From the IMG/VR virus record IMGVR_UViG_3300038619_000043, positions 1-21,214 of that record: DNA of 21,214 bases; one strand, 5' to 3'. This stretch comes from a virus. The position numbers and the translations under genes are program-made. The notes beneath the pieces were generated by a model. The model was not told the origin of the DNA, did no database searches, and worked only from the letters and a program-made list of their open reading frames with translations. This document shows, one piece after another, positions 13,431 to 19,926 of this stretch. The first letter of the stretch is position 1; every line of letters begins with the position of its first letter.

Positions 13431-13480
13431 TGCTAATTTTTGCGGAAGTTTGCGAATTTTCTAGGATAAATGCGGATGAA
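13431..13480 (+). repeat. Decamer repeats in helical phase at the erf/repressor divide
   Basis: Ten-base units begin at 13431 (TGCTAATTTT), 13441 (TGCGGAAGTT), 13451 (TGCGAATTTT) and 13471 (TGCGGATGAA), spaced exactly 10, 10 and 20 bp apart. An overlapping dyad AATTTA-AGG-TAAATT lies at 13417-13431. The array is between the repressor and erf starts, so operator or iteron use is plausible. A weak rightward promoter (TTGCGG 13440, TAGGAT 13462, 16-bp spacer) overlaps it. Confidence 0.5.
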
Positions 13481-13522
13481 GTGATAGACTTTCGGCATAA
13501 ACAACAACCCAAGGAGGGTAGC

Positions 13523-14158
13523 ATGAACAAATCAGAACAAATCGGAGAGCTTTACGAGGCTCTCTCTAAAATGCAAGGAGCCCTCAAATCCGTTCCCAAG
13601 AATGGAAGAGCTCATCAAGAGCGCAAGTATTGCACTCTGGAAGATGTTTGGGAAACAGTACGCAAGCCTTTATCTGATAATGGCTTGGCTGTTACTCAGG
13701 CTATCGAGCATCATAATGATCAGTTCATGCTGATCACTGAGCTTGGTCATAAGTCCGGTCAATGGATGCGCAGCTTTTGTCCTCTCATGATGAAAGAGCA
13801 AACATCTCAAGGATTTGGATCTGCTGTGACTTATGCCCGTAGATATGGATTGGTTTCCTTGCTTGGTGTATGTCCTGATGAAGATGATGACGGTGAGAAA
13901 GCTGTGAAGAGCAAGCAGGAGCCTATTCCTGTGGAGACTAATAAGCCTAAGAAAACTGTTGAGCCTAAAACCGCAGAAGTTATCGAGCTAATCACTCGAG
14001 ATCAAAAGTCCGATCTTGAGCTCAGCCTAGTAGGATTCAAGGATTTAAGATCTACCATCCTGGAAAGATTGGGTGTAGATCAGCTCTATAAAGTCCCTGC
14101 ATCTAAGTACGACGATATTGTGGGATGGGTCAAGAAGCAGAAGGAAAAGGCTGCATGA
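13523..14158 (+). CDS. erf: ERF-family single-strand annealing recombinase
   Basis: ERF proteins bind single-stranded DNA and anneal complementary strands in phage recombination. The start at 13523 has AGGAGG five bases upstream; the longer frame from 13430 covers the regulatory repeats and is rejected. Seen in 211 residues: YCTLEDVWETVRKPL (36-50), NGLAVTQA (53-60), LGHKSGQWMRS (74-84), TYARRYGLVSLLGV (103-116) and the acidic run DEDDDGEKA, all in family order. The C-terminal third is Lys/Pro-rich linker plus a small helical region. It heads the rightward early operon and works with the YqaJ exonuclease downstream. Confidence 0.93.
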   Translation: MNKSEQIGELYEALSKMQGALKSVPKNGRAHQERKYCTLEDVWETVRKPLSDNGLAVTQAIEHHNDQFMLITELGHKSGQWMRSFCPLMMKEQTSQGFGSAVTYARRYGLVSLLGVCPDEDDDGEKAVKSKQEPIPVETNKPKKTVEPKTAEVIELITRDQKSDLELSLVGFKDLRSTILERLGVDQLYKVPASKYDDIVGWVKKQKEKAA

Positions 14159-14280
14159 GCCCGATTGAATTTGAAAGGGCTTATCATGCATGGGAATATA
14201 CCTGGATCGATGGGCCTAATGTAATAGAAGAACCTAAACAAACTAACGAACTATATGAAGAGGTTGAATATGGAACATAA
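14155..14280 (+). CDS. Hypothetical 41-residue protein
   Basis: The ATG overlaps the erf stop as ATGA and the frame runs to a TAA that overlaps the next gene by 11 bp. The product is acidic and aromatic-rich, beginning MSPIEFERAYHAWEYTW. It is small, but both junctions follow the local pattern. No function can be given. Confidence 0.6.
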   Translation: MSPIEFERAYHAWEYTWIDGPNVIEEPKQTNELYEEVEYGT

Positions 14281-14515
14281 ATTATGTAAGTTATCAGATA
14301 TAACTAAAGAACAAGTATTAAGTTGTATTAGATCAGATAAAAGAATGATGGATATTTATATAGAAGATTTGTTGAAAAAAGAAACTAAGGATATGTGGTC
14401 TATAAACCACGTGAGAGATTTGTATCACGATCATCGGGTATCCTGCACCATCCTTACGGATTACTTAGAAAGAATGTTTAAAGAAGAAGAGGTATTACAT
14501 GAAACAGCTAACTGA
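14270..14515 (+). CDS. Hypothetical 81-residue protein
   Basis: The start at 14270 has GAGG six bases upstream; a Met five codons earlier lacks one. The product is helical and charged with many Met, Asp and Lys. I cannot place it in the paralog family with confidence: its second half (VSCTILTDYLERMFKEEE) is only loosely similar. Its last codons, HETAN, overlap the next gene start by 17 bp. Confidence 0.65.
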   Translation: MEHKLCKLSDITKEQVLSCIRSDKRMMDIYIEDLLKKETKDMWSINHVRDLYHDHRVSCTILTDYLERMFKEEEVLHETAN

Positions 14516-14519
14516 AGAA
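14499..14519 (+). repeat. Gene-junction repeat, left copy
   Basis: A 21-bp element starting ATGAAACAGCTAACTGAAGA matches 14722-14742 at 19 of 21 positions. It serves as the end of one gene (HETAN stop) and the start of the next (MKQLTEE). The right copy does the same for the 79-residue gene and yqaJ (YETAN stop, MKQQTKE). Both overlaps are exactly 17 bp. Confidence 0.75.
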
Positions 14520-14738
14520 AGATTTAGTAAAATGGAAGAAGATGCAAAAAAGTTTTCGAATGTAGTACTTGAGTGTCTCGTTATTAACAATTTCGATTTC
14601 AGAAACGCTTCCTTTTTATTTGCGTGGTGTCTTTTTTCTGTATGTGCTGGAGGAGAACATAAGTCTATAGACGAAGTAGAGGAAATATTTAAAGAGTTAA
14701 TAAAATATAAAAGGAAACAATATGAAACAGCAAACTAA
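14499..14738 (+). CDS. Small helical paralog family member I (rightward operon)
   Basis: The 79-residue product has a charged first helix, the core FRNASFLFAWCLFSVCAGG, then SIDEVEEIFKELIKYK, matching the paralogs in the leftward operon. AGAGG lies six bases before the ATG. It is the only member found on the plus strand. Its two ends carry the same junction sequence, as if inserted between a pre-existing gene and yqaJ, or copied with its border. Confidence 0.7.
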   Translation: MKQLTEERFSKMEEDAKKFSNVVLECLVINNFDFRNASFLFAWCLFSVCAGGEHKSIDEVEEIFKELIKYKRKQYETAN

Positions 14739-14742
14739 AGAA
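14722..14742 (+). repeat. Gene-junction repeat, right copy
   Basis: This is the counterpart of 14499-14519, differing at two positions (A for T at the 11th base, A for G at the 16th). It holds the stop of the 79-residue paralog and the first codons of yqaJ. Confidence 0.75.
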
Positions 14743-15543
14743 TGGTTGGAGTTTAGAAGGACTAGAGTTGGCGCATCCGATGCCGCAGCTATCCTTGGGA
14801 TAAGTCCTTGGACTACTCGAAATCAACTTCTTAAGCAAAAGGCTAACGGAGTTGAGAAAGCATCTACTCCTGAAATGCGACATGGGTTGGAATCTGAGAA
14901 CGCAGCTCGATCTTTGTTCCAATCTATGACGGGTATTGGAACTGAGCAACCCGACTGTTTGATAAGCCCTACACTCCCTTGGCAAATCGCTAGCTTGGAT
15001 GGTCTTTCTTCGGATGGCCTTGTGGGCCTTGAGATTAAGACTAGCAAAACTCAGGAGCTATATGAGATGGCTAAAAGTAACATTATCCCCCCTCATTACA
15101 TGGCTCAAATACAACATCAATGGAGTGTGGTTCCCGGGATGAGCAAGCATTTCTATATGGTTTACGATAGCCTTGTGGATGATGCGGTCATCATAGAGAC
15201 CAAGAAAGATCAGGACTATATTGACCATATGGTCAAGCTAGAGAAAGAGTTCTGGCTAGAGCTCATGGATACGTTGCCTACTCAAGAGATGTTTGACGAA
15301 GAATGGCAAGAGCTCGCGAATGAGCTGATCCATATTCGATCCTTCAAGTCTCGAGAAAAGGAAATCACCGATCGCCTTGTGAAGCTAGCTGAAGGCCGAG
15401 ATTCTAAGGGTTTCGGTGTTTCCGTAAGTAGGACTGTACGTAAAGGGTCCGTAGACTACTCCAAGATTCCTCAATTAACTGGAATCGATCTTGAGTTGTA
15501 CAGAGGAGAGCCTACGGAATGTTGGACGGTTAGGTCAAGTTAG
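14722..15543 (+). CDS. YqaJ-family phage exonuclease
   Basis: YqaJ-type enzymes are lambda-exonuclease-like PD-(D/E)xK nucleases that resect DNA ends to make single strands for the annealing protein. The 273-residue product opens with EWLEFRRTRVGASDAAAILG (7-26), then HGLESEN with Glu57, IASLDGL with Asp93, GLEIKTS with Glu104 and Lys106, and HYMAQIQHQW with Gln129. All core catalytic positions are present. The C-terminal part is helical. It forms a recombination pair with ERF in the same operon, in the manner of lambda Exo/Beta. AAGGA precedes the ATG. Confidence 0.93.
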   Translation: MKQQTKEWLEFRRTRVGASDAAAILGISPWTTRNQLLKQKANGVEKASTPEMRHGLESENAARSLFQSMTGIGTEQPDCLISPTLPWQIASLDGLSSDGLVGLEIKTSKTQELYEMAKSNIIPPHYMAQIQHQWSVVPGMSKHFYMVYDSLVDDAVIIETKKDQDYIDHMVKLEKEFWLELMDTLPTQEMFDEEWQELANELIHIRSFKSREKEITDRLVKLAEGRDSKGFGVSVSRTVRKGSVDYSKIPQLTGIDLELYRGEPTECWTVRSS

Positions 15544-15685
15544 CCTTCTTGAGTCCGTCATAGATCTTCTTAATCGCGCCTTTCGGTAAGGGAGGCGCTT
15601 TTCTTTTCTCTTCTTCGATCTTGTACCATCTTTGAGTTGCTGCTTTCAATTCGTTAAACTTTCTTATTAAAATATCATATTCCAT
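15530..15685 (-). CDS. Hypothetical 51-residue protein
   Basis: The start at 15685 follows GGGGG at four bases. The longer in-frame reading from 15877 runs through a terminator and is rejected. The product begins MEYDILIRKFNELKAATQRW and is helical and basic, with PPLPKGAIKKIYDGL at the end. It overlaps the yqaJ end tail to tail by 14 bp. Its message would have to pass the terminator at 15831-15866 if started from the central palindrome, so it may be attenuated. Confidence 0.6.
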   Translation of the reverse strand: MEYDILIRKFNELKAATQRWYKIEEEKRKAPPLPKGAIKKIYDGLKKANLT

Positions 15686-15830
15686 ATTACCCCCTTTCGG
15701 TTTCGGATAAGAATGCCAATTATCCCTATTTAGGTCAAAGAGGAATGGAAGATAAATTTTTTGTAAAGATCCGTAGAGAAGATTTAGATTGTTAGCTCTA
15801 AATCCTTGTCTTGATATACGCTGTGAATAG

Positions 15831-15866
15831 AAAAAAAAGGTCTTGGAGCCATGAAACCCCAAGACC
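15831..15866 (-). terminator. Strong leftward intrinsic terminator
   Basis: On the minus strand GGTCTTGG, a 12-nt loop and CCAAGACC form a perfect 8-bp stem followed directly by eight T residues. No gene lies just upstream on that strand. It therefore ends a short transcript, probably from near 15891, or acts as an attenuator for the 51-residue gene. Confidence 0.8.
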
Positions 15867-15965
15867 GGAAAAGGCATGCTTTGAACGAGCGTGTATGATC
15901 ATACTCTAGCAGGGATTAAAAACAACTGCAAGAAAATCATTTAAACTTCCGGTCGGGCTCCAAGA
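15841..15965. repeat. Nested long-range inverted repeats before the replication gene
   Basis: TCTTGGAGCC (15841-15850) is the exact inverse of GGCTCCAAGA (15956-15965), and GACCGGAA (15863-15870) is the exact inverse of TTCCGGTC (15947-15954). They are nested around a 76-bp centre holding a 12-bp palindrome. Thus two divergent transcripts starting at the centre would carry related sequences in the same order. Confidence 0.7.
15893..15904. promoter_or_regulatory. Perfect 12-bp palindrome with -10-like sequence on both strands
   Basis: GTATGATCATAC is a perfect dyad near the centre of the nested repeats. TATGAT reads as a good -10 element on both strands. On the minus strand a weak -35 (TTGTTT) lies 16 bp upstream, predicting a transcript start near 15891. 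It could equally be a dimeric operator. Confidence 0.45.
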
Positions 15966-15987
15966 TCTCTAACACACAGGAGATCTT
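15962..15987 (+). promoter_or_regulatory. Hairpin over the replication-gene ribosome binding site
   Basis: AAGATCTC (15962-15969) and GAGATCTT (15980-15987) form a perfect 8-bp stem around a 10-nt loop, ending directly before the ATG at 15988. The AGGAG ribosome site (15978-15982) has its last three bases in the 3' arm. This would reduce initiation unless the 5' arm is pulled away. Confidence 0.65.
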
Positions 15988-16899
15988 ATGTCAGTCATCA
16001 GAGTTCAAAAGCTTCCAAGCAACTACGTCACAATCCACAAAGGGTTCCTAGAGGACAAGGAAATTTCTCTTCAGCTAAAAGGGTTTCTAGCCTACTGCCT
16101 AGCCAAACCCGATGATTGGGTTTTCTACGTGACCCAGCTTTCTTCTGCGTTAAAGGAAGGAAGAGATGCCCTTTATACCATCATAAATGAGGGCATAAAA
16201 TTCGGATATATCACCAGAGATTCCCAGAAGACTGAGAAAGGACAGTTCAAAGGGTGCGATTATCGTATCTTCGAGATACCAAAAAAATCTTATGATATAG
16301 CTATTAAAGATTTTATCGCCGTGTCGGGAAAGCCGGACGCGGTGGCGCCAGTAGTGGCCAAGTCGACACTACTAAAGAATAACTCTTACTCTTCTTCTTC
16401 AGTTCCTTCAGAAGAAAATAACAAGAAGAAAGAGCCGTCGGCTGTCGCCTCTTATTTGACAAATTTATTTTTGGAAAAAATCAAAGAGAGACTTCCCAAA
16501 TTCAAAGAACCTGATCGTGAGAAATGGACTGAAGAGATGGACAGGCTTATGCGCTTAGATGGCCGTACCGAGGAAGAGGTCCGAAGCGTAATCATGTGGA
16601 TTCACAAGGAAGCACCCGCATGGTACAAGGCTCATACCCTCAGCGTAGATGGCCTTCGCAAGAAGTTCGATGTCATATCCTCTCTAATGGCAGCCGATAA
16701 AGATAACAACATCATCAGACTCAACCGTAAGTATGCTCAAGAGCTTAAAGCTAAGTACCCTGCACAGATGAAATCAATGACATTCGATGCTAGATATGTA
16801 ACTAATACATTTAATTCCAAAGACTTACCTTTCAGCATGCCTCATGATCAGTTCAAGCGCCTCTTGGTTGAGATCTTCGGAGGGCGCTACAATGACTAA
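15988..16899 (+). CDS. Phage replication initiator / replisome organiser, winged helix
   Basis: The 303-residue product has an N-terminal winged-helix region typical of phage and plasmid replication proteins: KGFLAYCLAKPDDWVFYVTQ (31-50), EGRDALYTIINEGIKFGYI (57-75). A Ser/Asn/Lys-rich linker follows (about 130-150). The C-terminal half has a DnaD-like pattern: MDRLMRLDGRTEEEVRSVI, then WYKAHTLSVDGLRKKFD. Such proteins bind the origin and help load the helicase. No helicase or loader gene lies in the window, so host proteins may be used. The start is fixed by AGGAG inside a hairpin. The neighbouring inverted repeats could be part of an origin; that is inference. Confidence 0.82.
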   Translation: MSVIRVQKLPSNYVTIHKGFLEDKEISLQLKGFLAYCLAKPDDWVFYVTQLSSALKEGRDALYTIINEGIKFGYITRDSQKTEKGQFKGCDYRIFEIPKKSYDIAIKDFIAVSGKPDAVAPVVAKSTLLKNNSYSSSSVPSEENNKKKEPSAVASYLTNLFLEKIKERLPKFKEPDREKWTEEMDRLMRLDGRTEEEVRSVIMWIHKEAPAWYKAHTLSVDGLRKKFDVISSLMAADKDNNIIRLNRKYAQELKAKYPAQMKSMTFDARYVTNTFNSKDLPFSMPHDQFKRLLVEIFGGRYND

Positions 16900-17254
16900 C
16901 ATACGTTGGGGAAAGGAAGATGATCCGGCAGATAAGTGCCATCCGCATTACATGAAGAATCTTTGGCTCATGCAGGATACGGTGAAAAAGTTTGAAGAAA
17001 ATCCTATCAAATGGGTTAAGTTCGGCATTGGAGATGCAGGAGGCCAGGGGAATGTCATGCAAAAAAGTGTTCTATTCATAGTTTTCAAGGCTCCGTATGA
17101 TTATCCCTATACCAGTGGGTCATCTACTCCGATCTTTGCTCATCAGGATCATGAAGCTTTCTCTAAGGCGGTAAGGACTACGATCGATGCTTACCGTGAT
17201 ATGTCCATAAAATGTTCTGAGTACTTTGAGGAGAAAGCCCGTAAGACTGCATAG
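16892..17254 (+). CDS. Hypothetical 120-residue protein coupled to the replication gene
   Basis: The start at 16892 has GGAGG eight bases upstream and overlaps the replication gene by 8 bp. The product begins MTNIRWGKEDDPADKCHPHY, has a Gly-rich turn (FGIGDAGGQGN), a hydrophobic strand (SVLFIVFKAPYDYPY) and a helical end. The tight coupling suggests a replication or single-strand-binding role, but no motif proves this. Confidence 0.68.
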   Translation: MTNIRWGKEDDPADKCHPHYMKNLWLMQDTVKKFEENPIKWVKFGIGDAGGQGNVMQKSVLFIVFKAPYDYPYTSGSSTPIFAHQDHEAFSKAVRTTIDAYRDMSIKCSEYFEEKARKTA

Positions 17255-17332
17255 GATGCCCTATAATCGAGTCAAATGGTTATGGGAATACCAAGTAGCC
17301 TGAAAGTGTGTTAATCGAAATTTGAGGTGTTT

Positions 17333-17626
17333 ATGAAAGAATTGAAGGAAGATCCAGAGAGAGAGCGATTGAAGCTGTATCAATTCAATAGTCCGGAAGG
17401 CTCTTGTGAATATTTTGATGAGCCGGATTGGGCATGCACTTTTTGTAACTCAAGTTATCGTACACATGAATATAAAATTATGCCAAGATCCTGGATATGT
17501 GCCGAATGCAAGACCGATGATGAGAAAGCTGAGGACTATCAGCAAGGGTGCTATCTATCTAGACTTGTAGATGGGAATTTGATAATAGTTCAAACGTTTG
17601 ACTTGATCAAGAAGCCCGTAGAATAA
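17333..17626 (+). CDS. Zinc-ribbon protein
   Basis: The start at 17333 has GAGG five bases upstream. The 97-residue product has an acidic/basic N-terminus and a C-x2-C-x17-C-x2-C arrangement (Cys35, 38, 56, 59), as in zinc ribbons, with ACTFC and ICAEC knuckles. A strand-rich end follows. It is the last clear gene of the rightward block. A nucleic-acid or protein-binding role is likely for such a domain; the partner is unknown. Confidence 0.7.
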   Translation: MKELKEDPERERLKLYQFNSPEGSCEYFDEPDWACTFCNSSYRTHEYKIMPRSWICAECKTDDEKAEDYQQGCYLSRLVDGNLIIVQTFDLIKKPVE

Positions 17627-17629
17627 GAA

Positions 17630-17713
17630 ATGCAGCGATCATTTAGTAAAATCGTAGTATCAGTGAGGGAGATTGGTGGGGACTTTTTAACGTCACATAC
17701 TTTCCCCAAATGA
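17630..17713 (+). CDS. Possible 27-residue reading frame
   Basis: ATG at 17630, 3 bp after the zinc-ribbon gene, gives MQRSFSKIVVSVREIGGDFL and seven more residues, and stops in an ATGA overlap with the next frame. There is no good ribosome site. The only support is close packing and the junction. Confidence 0.25.
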   Translation: MQRSFSKIVVSVREIGGDFLTSHTFPK

Positions 17714-17850
17714 CGAACCATCCATTAGACGTCTCTAACTTCTTGATTAAAGAGCCCATCCCCGGTTCCCCGAGGGTAAATTATGGTCGGATAAACCATG
17801 GAGATCAAATTCCATCTTCACTCAAAGGATTCCACAACCATTATACATGA
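17710..17850 (+). CDS. Possible 46-residue reading frame
   Basis: ATG at 17710 overlaps the previous TGA; the frame stays open for 46 codons. The product begins MTNHPLDVSNFLIKEPIPG and has a protein-like composition with several Asn, His and Pro. It lacks a ribosome site and depends on coupling to the 27-residue frame. It fills much of an otherwise empty region. Confidence 0.35.
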   Translation: MTNHPLDVSNFLIKEPIPGSPRVNYGRINHGDQIPSSLKGFHNHYT

Positions 17851-17950
17851 AGGATTGATTAAGTAAAGGGGAAATAAACTGGATGGAATATCAGAAAAGA
17901 CGCCATCAACAAACGAATGATCAGAATCAATGTGATGGATGACCATTCAT

Positions 17951-18058
17951 TCATGCCATCGCTCTACAGATGAGGTAGGACATTACTATCGCAACCCCAA
18001 ACAAGATGGCGATCATGGTGAATACCTTTTCCTCTTCGGGTTCTTTGAAGTGGCTCAT
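17951..18058 (-). CDS. 35-residue mini membrane protein
   Basis: The start at 18058 follows GGAG at five bases and overlaps the lipoprotein stop as ATGA. An acidic N-terminus (FKEPEEEK) precedes one span (MIAILFGVAIVMSYLIC). It is coupled behind a lipoprotein and a virion appendage gene. A role in lysis or membrane penetration is possible, but nothing in the sequence decides it. Confidence 0.62.
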   Translation of the reverse strand: MSHFKEPEEEKVFTMIAILFGVAIVMSYLICRAMA

Positions 18059-18216
18059 TTCTTCTCCAGATCGACCGGCTTTATCTCTATGATAACGCCT
18101 TTGTTTCTTTTTAGCACTTCATGTGCTAGGACGGATAGTTCTTTTTCGGATGCGTTCTTCTCTATGAATCCACAGGAAGTGCATAGGAGTACAAATATTA
18201 GGGGGACGTATTTCAT
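18055..18216 (-). CDS. Small lipoprotein
   Basis: The start at 18216 overlaps the upstream tail-gene stop as ATGA. The 53-residue product has a signal MKYVPLIFVLLCTSCG, with Cys15 the likely lipid-bearing residue; position -3 is Cys rather than the usual Leu, so the lipobox is not ideal. The mature part is charged and helical (SEKELSVLAHEVLKRNKG). An outer-membrane spanin-like or exclusion role is possible; it is not Pro-rich as Rz1 is. Confidence 0.65.
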   Translation of the reverse strand: MKYVPLIFVLLCTSCGFIEKNASEKELSVLAHEVLKRNKGVIIEIKPVDLEKK

Positions 18217-18950
18217 GTTGATAATTCTTCTACATTTAACCAAGATTTCGTTTGATCGGAATTTCCATTATAGAAATAGGGTCCGGTCAAAAGCCCATCT
18301 GCGGCACATGGGTGCCAAACAAATACATAAGGAGCTACTACGGCAGAAGTCTGACTCAGAGATGCTTTTACGCTTATGATTGTAGGAGCCATCGTTCCGC
18401 TTGTAGAATATACTTCCATATATGTTGCAAGGGATACTCCAGACGTTCCTGCTGACACATCAGATTTGTTAATCAAAAGATGATTTGGAAAATCATTTCT
18501 TCCGAGATAAACTACTGGCGCGCCTATATTTCGTGTATTGCTGCTACTTACAGTTCCTAATGCAAATCCTATCAAACTACATGTTATATGTAGAACGCTT
18601 GTTAATGATAATGGAGTTATAGTAACGGTAAGCAATGTAGATCCCTGAGAATAAGGAATCGCAGCTGCATTAGTTGTTGCAATATAACTTATTCTTGGAA
18701 TATCAGTTCGAGGAGGATTTGCCGGATCTACCAAAGCAGGTCCTTCTACGTAAAGTCTTTGCAAAACGGTTCCACTTCCACCAGAAGCTTTAGGTGTCCA
18801 AGATAATCCACTTGGTTGAGTACTATCCGCCGTGAGTACAGTGGTATCGGCTCCAACTGGAAGGATGAGGGGTTGAAGTCCTGGGCCTGCTCCGGAGATG
18901 ATATCGCCTTTATTGAACTGGAATGGATTATTGGTGATGTTTGTCGTCAT
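18213..18950 (-). CDS. Virion appendage protein (tail fibre/decoration type)
   Basis: The 245-residue product opens with FNKGDIISGAGPGLQPLILP and VLTADSTQPSGLSWTP, a repeated theme in phage tail-fibre and appendage proteins. It continues as a beta-rich domain full of Thr, Ser and Val. The end, SWLNVEELST, looks like a family C-terminus. Its start overlaps the stop of the next upstream appendage gene. It is probably surface-exposed on the virion; receptor binding is inference. Confidence 0.65.
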   Translation of the reverse strand: MTTNITNNPFQFNKGDIISGAGPGLQPLILPVGADTTVLTADSTQPSGLSWTPKASGGSGTVLQRLYVEGPALVDPANPPRTDIPRISYIATTNAAAIPYSQGSTLLTVTITPLSLTSVLHITCSLIGFALGTVSSSNTRNIGAPVVYLGRNDFPNHLLINKSDVSAGTSGVSLATYMEVYSTSGTMAPTIISVKASLSQTSAVVAPYVFVWHPCAADGLLTGPYFYNGNSDQTKSWLNVEELST

Positions 18951-19918
18951 ACGAATGATGGCGCTCCCCTTCCGCCGATGATTGACCAGGTTGTATTGGC
19001 TACGTTACAGAAAAGAGTGACTGTGTCGTTGTAATGAGTAGAGGATACTGAGCCTCCAACTCCTACAGTAGAGCTTGTAAATCCTGCAAAGATCTGCTGC
19101 CCCGGTTGTTGACCTATTGTCCAACCTCCTAAACCGAAGCCTACGATCTGGATTATATCCCCGAAATTGCTGGATACCGGAAGGTTTAGAGTGACTGTAG
19201 CTGCATTGTTAGCCTGATATCCCTGATTTGGCATCATATTTGCCGTTAAACCGACTATATTGTTCCAGGTGACTCCTCCACCAGTTGAGCTCAAAGTAAT
19301 CGATCCTGGGCCATTTGTGACGGTAATTCCAGAACCTGCTGTAATCGTTGCTAGATCTGGGAAGTTTCCAGTGCGTCCGATTAAGATCTGACCATCGGAA
19401 GGCTCTATTGTCCATTGCATGGATGAAGTAGGTCCGTCTCCTAGAGCTATTCCATGAAGGGTTTGAGCTCCAAGCTTGTTGGCTAAAGAAGATGAGACTA
19501 CGGCTTTGGAAGAATCAGCACCTAAAAGGACTTCGGCATCAGAAGCCAGAGCAATAGTTCCTTCTTGGGTAGTAGAAGATGCTAATGCTGATATAGTTAA
19601 AGTGTCTAAAGCACCATTCGTATTAATGCCAGTAATATTGCTACCGACTATATTTACATTACCTGCCGACGGATTAACTATGCCTGCATTTCCTGTGATC
19701 GTCTGCACCCCTGCGGACGCAGAAAGACCTAAGGGAAGCCAGTAAGCATCTCCTATCTCGTTACTAACCAACAGAAAAGCTGTGGATGTTTCTGTATTAG
19801 TCCACAGAGTAGGGACTGTGAATTTGTTGTTATCCGGTGTAGGATCGAACGTCTTATTTATGTATAAGAGTGGATTCCCAGTATAAGCTAAAGGCCCTGC
19901 GGGCATTACACCTGACAT
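18947..19918 (-). CDS. Virion appendage protein, beta-rich, 323 residues
   Basis: AAGG lies just before the start at 19918. The sequence is Ser/Thr/Gly-rich with repeating short strands: NAGIVNPSAGNVNIVGSN, then SDGQILIGRTGNFPDLATIT and AGSGITVTNGPGSITLSSTG. Such repeats are typical of beta-helical or fibrous tail proteins. The C-terminal 100 residues form a distinct domain (NFGDIIQIVGFGLGGW to the end). No catalytic motif is seen. Confidence 0.65.
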   Translation of the reverse strand: MSGVMPAGPLAYTGNPLLYINKTFDPTPDNNKFTVPTLWTNTETSTAFLLVSNEIGDAYWLPLGLSASAGVQTITGNAGIVNPSAGNVNIVGSNITGINTNGALDTLTISALASSTTQEGTIALASDAEVLLGADSSKAVVSSSLANKLGAQTLHGIALGDGPTSSMQWTIEPSDGQILIGRTGNFPDLATITAGSGITVTNGPGSITLSSTGGGVTWNNIVGLTANMMPNQGYQANNAATVTLNLPVSSNFGDIIQIVGFGLGGWTIGQQPGQQIFAGFTSSTVGVGGSVSSTHYNDTVTLFCNVANTTWSIIGGRGAPSFV

Positions 19919-19926
19919 GAATCACC

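Larger units (their letters stand above)
17627..17950. other. Intergenic region between convergent units
   Basis: This 324-bp stretch lies between the rightward zinc-ribbon gene and the leftward mini membrane protein gene. It contains GGGGA/TCCCC and CGTCA/TGACG short inverted pairs near 17688-17715 but no stem followed by a T-run, so I find no clear terminator. Two coupled tiny reading frames on the plus strand are listed separately. No tRNA is visible. Confidence 0.5.

Noticed and set aside
13430-13522. N-terminal extension of ERF
   Set aside because: The extension covers the decamer repeats and promoter-like sequence; AGGAGG directly before 13523 and the family N-terminus fix the start there.
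15686-15877. N-terminal extension of the 51-residue gene to 15877
   Set aside because: It would read through a strong terminator stem and T-run; the start at 15685 has a clear ribosome site and the extension has none.
17256-17303. 15-codon frame (MPYNRVKWLWEYQVA) after the 120-residue gene
   Set aside because: It begins in a TAGGATG junction but is too short and lacks a ribosome site, so chance is more likely.
17740-17800. Possible tRNA or structured RNA near GGTTCCCCGAGGG
   Set aside because: No cloverleaf arms could be assembled and the segment lies in a possible reading frame.
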